Shown in pieces: positions 56,590-64,000 of a stretch of 64,000 bases of DNA (position 1 is its first letter; each line of letters begins with the position of its first letter). Below the pieces are notes generated by a model, which was not told the DNA's origin, did no database searches, and worked only from the letters and a program-made list of their open reading frames with translations. A program made the position numbers and the translations under genes. Source of the DNA: Primula veris (Eukaryota > Streptophyta > Magnoliopsida > Ericales > Primulaceae); assembly GCA_963682055.1 (NCBI GenBank), contig OY821745.1, positions 5,277,501 to 5,341,500 on the forward strand. Reading direction: 5' to 3'.

Positions 56590-56697
56590 AAACTGATGGT
56601 AAATTGAGTGTCGCTAAATTTTAATTACAGTTTAGCAGCAAAAACTGTTTCTAAACTGTTGCTAAATTTAGCGACACTCACTTTACCATCAGTTTAG
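56590..56697. repeat. Long hairpin, transposon relic
   Basis: AACTGATGGTAAATTGAGTG followed by TCGCTAAATTT (from about 56590) pairs with the inverse AAATTTAGCGACACTCACTT followed by TACCATCAGTT (to about 56693). The arms are about 31 bases with one mismatch. The loop repeats CAGTTTAGCAGC/CTGTTGCTAAA. The words resemble the hairpin at 4913. Confidence 0.6.
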
Positions 56698-56699
56698 CA

Positions 56700-57802
56700 A
56701 CAGCCGCTCTGATGGTAAGCGGATATTTTTTTTCCAGCTTATTTGTTTTTCAAATACAAAATACCCTACTTCTCTTTAATCATTACCCAATTCCTGTTAT
56801 TGTTATAAATTTCTAAGTCACTTTTTTTTGTCACATTTCACAATACTTTTTCCCTTTTTCTTCTGTCTCCTTTCGTATGTTTACACTGGATAGTCTAAAA
56901 CTTTGATTTTAAGCACGATACACAGTGATAATGAACTTCTACGTACCTAGAAATTTCTCAAAAGATTTGTGGAAAGTCAATCAAACCAAAAAAATCTAAT
57001 GAGAATCTCTTTGGGTTGAATTTCTTTGCTCTTTTAACACAAAAAGTAGTTCATAAAAGAAATGCAATGGTAATGTTTGCTGAAATAAAGTTAGTCAACA
57101 TACAAGAAAGCTACAAAAGTTGCAGTAGTCGACACTGAAGCATTTGTTAATTTTAAATCGATCGTATCAAAAATAAAATAAAATGTTAACACCCCTTTCG
57201 GCTCATAATGTACACGTCATTTTGAACCCCAAAGGTGAACTTTTACTGGGTTTAATGAGAGTAAATTTATATCCCAAGTGCATCCTAAAGAATATTTTTG
57301 AACATGTATTGGGTCAAGACCTTAGTTACAGGAAACTAGCTTCTCTTTTCAAGAACAGCGAATTTGGTTTCTTGATGCCTTTATTTGTAAATCTCTGATT
57401 ATTTATTTTGAAAATTTTGCATGTTTCTGTTTTCCTAACACTAGCTCGCTTCCGTTTTCCATACTAGTAATGACTCGAAACTTGGTTATATTAAAGCGGA
57501 ACAAAAAACCTACCCTCCATCTTTGATTCCTCATATAAGACCGAATACATTCGACTACATTCTTCTTCAACATGATACAGGGATACCACCTCAATAATGT
57601 GTAGTCACTGTTAAGTGTCAACACCACACTCAAGATATACAGATTCTAACAGTATGATGAAACACAGGCTGATAATAAGAAAAGATAACACCAATATAAG
57701 TCGATGTGTAACATCCTTAAGTATTTTAAAGTGGCTAAGAATCATTCCTGATTCTGTTTCTTGGATATCATTGAGCAATAGTTAACAGCATTTCGAATCT
57801 GA
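56700..57802. other. Intergenic and 3' flank of the PAC4 gene
   Basis: No supported gene. Short open frames near 57183 (+) and 57403 (-) have no recognisable features. Confidence 0.5.
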
Positions 57803-58252
57803 CTATGAAGGTGGTATTTTACCGGATTTTGGTCTAGCATACCCGAGACTAATCAACTTCTGCACCAGCTTTTTCTCAGCAGTAACCTCAATCATCGGTG
57901 AGTTCTTTGGAATGTTACAAGCAATGATCACATTTAAGCCAGTCTTCAAAACAATCCGACGAGCAATGCCAGCTCCAGTGTTATCAGAGGCTCCTCCTAG
58001 TATATTAGTTACACTCACTGTATTACTAGGGCGGGTAGATGCAGCTGCATATAAGCTCCCGAATTTGGCAGAGTTGCAGCCAATCCATGCATAGATCTGG
58101 TGATTGTGGAGGTTGATGATCTGAAAATGAAGAGTTGTATTATTAGCAGCACCAGCGTCGTCGGAACACACCTCCTCGTCGAAACACGTCACTTGCACAC
58201 CACCACTAAAACTGCTCTCTTCTTCTTCTGTTTTCCACGAGGATTCTTCCAT
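57803..58252 (-). CDS. Proteasome assembly chaperone 4 (PAC4/PSMG4) homologue
   Basis: A 149-residue uninterrupted frame, about the usual length for plant PAC4. An acidic, Ser-rich N terminus (about 1-35) precedes the conserved core: LHFQIINLHNHQIYAWIGCN, AKFGSLYAAASTRP, VTNILGGASDNTGAGIARRI, LKTGLNVIIACNIPKNSPM, then VQKLISLGY. In yeast and animals PAC3-PAC4 dimers help order alpha subunits when the 20S proteasome ring is built in the cytosol or nucleus; plant members are assigned by similarity. I start at ATG 58252 rather than an upstream in-frame ATG at 58300, because a splice acceptor (ATATTGCAG, ending 58276) lies between them, so the upstream codons are probably intron. Leader exon placement is uncertain. 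Confidence 0.9.
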   Translation of the reverse strand: MEESSWKTEEEESSFSGGVQVTCFDEEVCSDDAGAANNTTLHFQIINLHNHQIYAWIGCNSAKFGSLYAAASTRPSNTVSVTNILGGASDNTGAGIARRIVLKTGLNVIIACNIPKNSPMIEVTAEKKLVQKLISLGYARPKSGKIPPS

Positions 58253-58275
58253 TTTCTTCACACTAACCGGCAGAT

Positions 58276-59330
58276 CTGCAATATGAACACTTGCAAACAT
58301 GAGCTAATCAAACACAAGAAATGGACACACAAGCCAACAAACAAAGATGGATATAGTATAACAAATCTACTGGTTAACCATACACCCGAATCTGATTTTA
58401 TTTTACACTGGTATTGCCATTTTCTCATGCCTATGATGCAAATTTTGGGGAAACAAAGGGTAAGACAGGAGCCTGTTAATTTTCTTACATTATGGTTAAT
58501 GGTTAATAAATGAATTTGTGGTCTGGATTTATCATTGTTCCCATCCTTTAAGCCCAGGTCATGGGAAAAACTCACAAAGCTGTCTTCTTTAACGAGAATT
58601 TACTTTTATGACTACAAGAAATTCATCATGATATCCATATGTTTGTACCAAGTATATAGTAGTCTCTATTAATTTTAATATCAAGTGGTGTTCTTGCCAC
58701 ATGAGTTCAAGCCTAGATAGTGCCAACGATAGAGCGTGCTCCTTTCATAATCCTTAATTAAGAATTGGGTCTGAATTGGTTCCATCAAAATTCTAGTTCT
58801 GATTTGTCTAATAAATAAAAGTGGATGAAATATTTGACTTTTTTCCAATACAAAATTTTAGAAAACTATTTTTTTTTCTTAATTTAATCAAATTACTTTC
58901 TTGTAATCGGTTATCTTTTCGCAACGTTTCTTCAAGAATGCATTTCTTCTAACTATGCGTAGGAAAGAGTTTTTCTTCAAGTTCTTTTAGGGGCAAACAA
59001 GATAATTAGAATACCAGCGAATATGAAATTTGTGTAAGAAAAGTATAAATCTGGTATTTTTTAAACAAACAAGGTTCTTCAAATACGAAATTTCCTAAGC
59101 ACATTCTGGTACTTGTTATGAACATCAGTCACCTATTTCGGTTTTAGTACAGGCACACACAAAGGATAAAAATCAGATGAAACAAATCGAACTAAGAAAC
59201 GAAGATGGCAATTGATTGATAGAGAGAGAGGGTTCATCTTACATGTCACCGTCCCCAGAGAGTGCAGATAGAGAATGAAAGCCACCGATTTACCAAATGG
59301 CAAAGAAAAAAAACATAAAGCCGTATGCAA
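58276..59330 (-). other. PAC4 leader region: inferred 5' UTR intron(s) and leader exon
   Basis: No gene beyond PAC4. On the minus strand, ACCCTCTCTCTCTATCAATC (about 59210-59233) looks like a CT-rich 5' leader. Possible donors follow, for example AAATAG|GTGACTG near 59131 or ACAT|GTAAGATG near 59242. They would splice to the acceptor at 58276. Which is used cannot be told from sequence. No strong TATA box is upstream of this leader. Confidence 0.35.
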
Positions 59331-60429
59331 TTAAAAAAGAAGGCAAATAAGAATTTACATGGGTCATGCTTGGAAATTCTGAAACATAAAACAGTTAATT
59401 TGGGCCCAACCAAATAATCCTAATTAGGGAAAGCAGACGGGTCGGATCAAGAAAGACCCGATTTGAAGTGAATTGATCGGAAAGATCCGACCCGGGTTCT
59501 GACCAGAAATGTATCTTAATACGAGTATAATTTTTGTGCTTTTTTAAAACACTTTTTAACATGCCCATCCGTTAGCAGTAGCTCAAAGCTACAATTGTTC
59601 AGAACCCAAATTTTTCTTTTTTGCTAGCATGAAAATTGATAATAACTTTGATAATTTGTGAACTTCACCATGTATTATCTATGTCTATGTAACATTTAAG
59701 GTACTCGATGTATAAGCAAAACCCAATAAAGAATTTTTTTTTTCCTAAGCATATTCTGGTACTGATTATGAACATCAATTTGAATTTCGATTGTCTTAGG
59801 GTCAAAAAAATAGCTAACTAAGTAACCTGCATGCGAAAAAAATTATATTCCAGTAGCACTACTTCCTCATGCCCTTGTTCAGTACATAACTTAGAACAAA
59901 TATTCAAGATGTCCTCAAGATGTTCAAATATGCTTATTATTACAATAACTGATCTATCGACCAACAACAAAATTGTTTTTTTAAGGATTGTAACTATTAA
60001 ACCGTAAACTGATGTTTGGTTGGAAAAGCAATAAACAAGATCCAAATTAACAACTATATCACACAACAGCACAAGTTTCAACATAATTAGAACAGTATCA
60101 CATGAATCAGATTCAACACAATTAGAACTCAGGAGTCTCAGGTGCTCAGGAAAAATTTTCGTATGCGAAAATGCATTAAACAATTAAAGTTTCACAGTTA
60201 TCAAGAACCACAGTAGCAGGCGGCAGCAGGCATGTCTAAAAAATTGCATCCTTTACTGTCACAATTTTGCACCTAATCAACTGTTGTTTAACTCCTTATA
60301 GTACGGCATATTTATATAACTTTTTTGAATCCAATTTCATTACTTACTGAAACTACTCAGGTAACTCTAATGGGTGTGAATCTTTGACACAATGAAGTTT
60401 CATAACCAAGCCAAAAAATCCACAATGAC
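59331..60429. other. Intergenic, no gene recognised
   Basis: A CGGGTCGGATC (59438-59448)/GATCCGACCCG (59484-59494) hairpin and a duplicated word (CCTAAGCAYATTCTGGTACT at about 59094 and 59744) are the only structures. A 121-codon minus-strand frame at 59818-60183 has no recognisable domain. Confidence 0.5.
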
Positions 60430-62280
60430 AAATATTCACAGTTTAGTTGTCGCTATCTGTATTTATAATTAGATAAATTGTTATAATTCTACATTCAAGT
60501 CCCAGCCGAAACAGTTTAAACACCGGACATTCAAGAACTGTTCTGACAATTTATCCAGCGGAAACAAAGTCCCCAAACAAGACTTGGGAATGTGGGCGTA
60601 ATTTATCATGTGAATCAAACAATTAATACCAAATATAGTAAATTGAGCGGACCTATTTTTGTGTAACTGGCATTAGCACGTCTTTTGTTGAGTTTTATTT
60701 AACATTACATTTATCAGTTAAAATGAAATCAATAATTTTCAATAAAACCAAAGATACAAATTACTAAATTAGTACATACCCAACAAAGGATTTCATCTAA
60801 TGTTATATTCTAATAAAATCTTATAAAATTATTTCTATAGACCTAGCAATAGCATAGCCAAAGTAGAGAATTATATATGAACATAAGCAAAATACAATCA
60901 AACAAATTACTACCAACAACTTCAATTCAAATACAGTAAAAGTGAAAAGTAAAAACCCATCTCAGGTTTAAGCAAATACAATCAAATACATGCAAAACTA
61001 ACACTCATATCACTTTAGTTGAAAATAAAAAGCACAAAACAATTTACCTACACAAATGAGATAAAAGAAAAACAATAACAACATTCACAGTTCAGTTCCC
61101 GCTGTTCAAACAAGTCGTTATTTGTATTTTATATTAAGATAAATTGTTATAGTTCTACATTCAAGTCCCAGCCAAATCCTTATAAATAAAATATATTTAG
61201 CATAACCAAAGTAGAGAATTATATATGAACGTAAGCAAATACAATCAAATAAGCTACTATCAACAACTTCAATCCAAATACAGTAAAAGTGAAAACCCAT
61301 CTCAGGTTCAAGCAAGTACATAAAAAACTAACACTCAAATCACTATAGTTGAATTATACATGAACATAAGCAAATACAATGAAATAAGTTACTACCAACA
61401 ACTTCAATTTAAATAACAGTGAAAACCCATCTCAGATTTAATCAAATACATGCAAAACTATCACTCAAATCACTGTAGTCGAATTATTATACAAACACAA
61501 GCAAAATACAATAAAATAAGTTACTACCAACAACTTCAATTTAAATAAAAGTGAAAACCCATCTCATATTCAGCAAATACAATAAAATAAGTTACTACCA
61601 ACAACTTCAATTCAAATAAAAATGAAAACTCATCTCAGGTTTAAGCAAACACATGCAAACTAACACTCAAATCACTATAGTAGAAATATATATGAAAAAA
61701 AGCAAAATACAATCAAATAAGTTACTACCAACAACTTCAATTGAAATAAAAGGGAAAACCCATCTCACATTTAATCAAATACATGAAAAACTATCACTCA
61801 AATCACTGTAGTCGAATTATTATACAAACACAAGCAAAATACAATAAAATAAGTTACTACCAACAACTTCAATTCAAATAAAAATGAAAACCCATCTCAC
61901 ATTCAAGCAAATACAATAAAATAAGTTACTACCAACAACTTCAATTCAAATAAAAATGAAAACCCACCTCAGGTTTAAGCAAATACAATCAAATACATGC
62001 AAAAACTAACACATATATCACTTTAGTTGAAATTGAAAAGGAAGAAAACAATTGAACTAAAGAAAAAAAGAAAAAAAAACAGTAACAGAGAGAGAAAGAG
62101 ATACCAAAAAGTGATACAATGAAATAAGTTATTAGCAAGAACTTAAATTCAAATAAAAGTGAAAACACATCTCAGATTAAAGTAAATACATGCAAAAACT
62201 AAGACTCAAATAACTTTAGTTGAAATTAAAAAGCACAAAACGATTTAACTAAACGAAAAAGAAAAAAGAAAGTAGAGAGA
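60430..62280. repeat. Degenerate tandem array upstream of PAC4
   Basis: About nine copies of TTACTACCAACAACTTCAAT, near 60908, 61251, 61388, 61520, 61595, 61722, 61853, 61924 and (diverged) 62126, alternate with GAAAACCCATCTCAGGTTTA, ACATGCAAAACTAACACTCA and ATCACTATAGTTGAA. Units are about 70-135 bases. Larger segments are also duplicated, for example AGATAAATTGTTATAGTTCT at about 60470 and 61138. No coding potential. It may lie in a long leader intron of PAC4 if the exon near 62290 belongs to that gene. Confidence 0.75.
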
Positions 62281-62290
62281 GAAAGAGATA

Positions 62291-62385
62291 CCAGTATTAA
62301 TCGTGTTCCGGTGAGAGAAGTCGGCGACACGGCGGAAACACGGTGGAGAGAGATAAAGATATGTATCTATTGTTTGTATAAAGGG
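62291..62385 (-). promoter_or_regulatory. Orphan promoter and first-exon-like segment
   Basis: On the minus strand, a TATA-like CTTTATACAAA (about 62375-62385) is followed by a GC- and CT-rich leader (CTCTCTCCACCGTGTTTCCG, CGTGTCGCCGACTTCTCTC). It closes with a donor-like AATACTG|GTATCTC near 62291. No ATG-initiated protein follows locally. It could be a distal first exon of PAC4, 4 kb downstream on this strand, or the start of a non-coding transcript. Confidence 0.4.
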
Positions 62386-62553
62386 TGAGATTTTTTTACT
62401 GCTTTTTATTAATTTTAATCCACTGTAATATGGTCTCTGCAATTACGGGCTCGACTAATGTTCGGTTCGTTTGTTTATAAACGAATTTTATGAACGAAAA
62501 ATACAATAAACAATAATATAATATTTATATATTAAGTGAGGTGAACATAGCAG

Positions 62554-62700
62554 TAGGACTGAGTTTGGTCCGATTCGGTTCGGTTTTTGGTAAAACCGAA
62601 ACCGAGTAAATTTTTTGGTTCGGTTTTTCTCGTTTTTGGTATTTTTATTTTTCGGTCGTTCTCGTTTTCGGTTTTTAATATTTGTCTATTAAATGAGCTG
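62554..62700. mobile_element. Truncated CGGTT-family hAT-like copy
   Basis: Starts TAGGACTGAGTTTGGTCCGA and matches the left part of the element at 62711. Its upstream flank, GTGAACATAGCA, reappears just before 62711 as CTGAACATAGCA, together with a diverged TAATATTT...ATTAA stretch. Element end plus flank thus appear tandemly duplicated. Confidence 0.6.
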
Positions 62701-62710
62701 AACATAGCAT

Positions 62711-63019
62711 TAGGGTTGGGTTCGATCCGGTTCGGTTCGGTTTTTGACAAAACCCAAACCGAGCAAATTTTTTGGTTCGTTTTTTCTCGATTTCGGTCTT
62801 TTTATTTTTTGGAACGAACCGGACCGGGCTTTTTCGGTTCGGTTTCGGGTTTTTTCGGTTATTTTCGGGTTTTATTTTTGGTTTTTCGGACTTTTTCGGT
62901 TCGGTTTTATTGTAAACTGAAACCGACCCGAAAAAGTTTCAGTTTTTCGGTTTCGGTCTTTTTCATTTCGGTTCGGTTATCGGTCCGGTTTGGTTTTTCT
63001 GGGTTTTCGCCCAGCCCTA
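62711..63019. mobile_element. CGGTT-family hAT-like element, full length
   Basis: 309 bases from TAGGGTTGGG to CCCAGCCCTA, inverted ends matching at 9 of 10 positions. Flanks CATAGCAT and CTTAGCAC agree at 6 of 8 bases, a decayed 8-bp duplication. Internal order of GGACCG, GGTTTTTCGG and ACCGACCCGAAAAA words matches 1015-1347. Confidence 0.75.
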
Positions 63020-63405
63020 CTTAGCACGACTTTGTTGGGTTCGTCTAAACTCGTGTTCGTATAAATATATATAAAGTTTGATAAAATAAAACAAAACTAA
63101 ATCTATTAATTGTGTAATAAAAACAAGTATCACTACAAAATTATTAAACTTATATATGTTATAATAATATTAATGATATGTTTGTATTATTTTAATTTAT
63201 TAAGTTAATTTATATCATTGTACTATAAATACTGTGACTGATTTTTTTTGTTGAGTGGTCGACTCGTCAAAGTATCAATTATACATATGAAAAAAAGAAT
63301 TTATAATTTATTAGAATTTATAAACTTAAATCTAAGATAAATTTGTGTTATAATGTGAAATAAATTAATTAACTAACGTTTTATCATCTGTAAACAAGTT
63401 TATCA
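63020..63405. other. Intergenic, no gene recognised
   Basis: AT-rich. The first 40 bases contain GTTCG words (TTGGGTTCGTCTAAACTCGT) like those at 62443 and 63700, so an older GTTCG-rich element may have been split by later insertions. Confidence 0.4.
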
Positions 63406-63645
63406 TACTCCCTCCGTCCCAAATTGTTAGGGTGATACGAAACTACGGGCAATTTTGACCGACAAATAATTCATATCTAACTTGTCGAAATCGGATTTTT
63501 CAAAAGTTAATCAGATAGTTCAAATGTTAAACTATATGAACAAATTTTAAAAATTTATATTTCAACAATTTAAGCACGATATATTTGTCGGTCAAACTTG
63601 TATGTAGATACATAGTGCCCCAATATTTTTGGGACGGATGGAGTA
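63406..63645. mobile_element. Stowaway-like MITE, copy G, intact ends
   Basis: TACTCCCTCCGTCCCAAATT at the left and the inverse AATATTTTTGGGACGGATGG plus AGTA at the right, with TA on both sides (63406-63407 and 63644-63645). Internal ACGAAACTACGGGCAATTTTGACCG is present. Closest to the copy at 12821. Confidence 0.88.
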
Positions 63646-64000
63646 GTAATAATAAATGATATAAATTTTTTGTTTTAACTATTAAATATTTTGAATGAAA
63701 TTAGACGTTCACGGAAAACTCGTGTTCGGCTCGTCAAATGTTCGTTTCATGTTCGTTCGTATTTAATGAACTGAATATGAACAAGTGCTTTAGTTCATGA
63801 ACATAAACATAACGCTGTTCGGTTCGTTTCGTTTCATTTCATTTACAGCTGTAAGTCTTGGGTATGAGTTAGACCATTTGACTTTTTTAAAAAATTAATA
63901 ATTAAAAAACGTTAAAAATATCAAAATTATTTTACAATTACAAAGTGTACTTTACAAATTACAAACGTTAAAATAGTTTTATACCTAGCCCAGATCAGAA
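63646..64000. other. Right edge, no gene recognised
   Basis: GTTCG/GAACA-rich stretch (about 63700-63860) resembling the interior of the hAT-like element at 46895 and ending CATTTACAGCTGTA, possibly a decayed terminus. AT-rich to the window edge. Confidence 0.4.

Noticed and set aside
58253..58300. Upstream in-frame ATG of PAC4 adding 16 residues
   Set aside because: A splice acceptor ATATTGCAG lies inside this extension, so the codons are probably intron; family members begin near the internal ATG.
59818..60183. 121-codon minus-strand frame upstream of PAC4
   Set aside because: No recognised domain, irregular hydrophobicity and no promoter; probably chance.
62532..63024. 145-codon frame and its minus-strand partner at the right end
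   Set aside because: Same CGGTT-family element composition; the frame ends at element boundaries and there is no conserved domain.
1..64000. LTR retrotransposon, LINE, endogenous virus, CRISPR or rRNA content
   Set aside because: I saw no reverse transcriptase, integrase, gag-like or capsid-like frame, no paired LTRs, no regularly spaced short repeats with unique spacers, and no rRNA-like sequence.

Overview
This is nuclear DNA from a flowering plant, almost certainly a eudicot. It is AT-rich, with long non-coding stretches, spliced genes with GT-AG introns and many small non-autonomous transposons. The protein families are plant-specific: R2R3-MYB, DYW-type PPR, plastid NAD-malate dehydrogenase, GDSL esterase, and a PSY-type sulfated-peptide precursor. 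I cannot fix the species. I see no LTR-retrotransposon or LINE coding sequence, no rRNA, no canonical tRNA gene and no CRISPR array.

I support eight protein genes, in this order: (1) a subgroup-1 R2R3-MYB like MYB94/MYB96 (9154-11801, +, 3 exons); (2) a RING-CH membrane E3 ligase (19860-26665, -, 7 coding exons); (3) a DOMINO1/EMB514-like DUF3223 protein (33459-38003, +, 2 exons around a 4-kb intron); (4) a DYW-class PPR protein (38966-40777, +, intronless); (5) plastid NAD-malate dehydrogenase (42772-44010, -); (6) a GDSL esterase/lipase like At1g74460 (50294-52399, +, 5 exons); (7) a 90-residue PSY-like peptide precursor (55187-55655, -, 3 exons), too fragmented to appear as one reading frame; (8) a proteasome assembly chaperone 4 homologue (57803-58252, -). 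Exon joins for the MYB, RING, DUF3223, GDSL and PSY genes were made by hand; all junctions are GT-AG and phases add up.

The genes do not form one pathway. As far as I recall Arabidopsis locus numbers, the first five match a duplicated ancestral block: MYB94, a RINGv gene, a DYW-PPR and plastid MDH lie together at At3g475xx-476xx, while MYB96, a RINGv gene and EMB514 lie together at At5g624xx. This window would hold the unsplit order.

Between genes the DNA is mostly transposon debris, and several elements have readable ends. Two hAT-like elements have perfect 8-bp target duplications (1015-1347 and 41350-42375). A Mutator-like MITE has a perfect 9-bp duplication (17965-18302). There are about nine copies of a Stowaway-like MITE, a tRNA-derived SINE, and several palindromic MITEs. 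The most unusual signal is five tiny A-rich insertions, each flanked by a 12-17 bp direct duplication; they look like retroposition events that copied almost only the poly(A) tail. Two sit in promoters and one in an intron. Long first introns or upstream regions of three genes also carry locally derived tandem repeats, including repeated copies of an exon 1/intron 1 junction in the DUF3223 gene.
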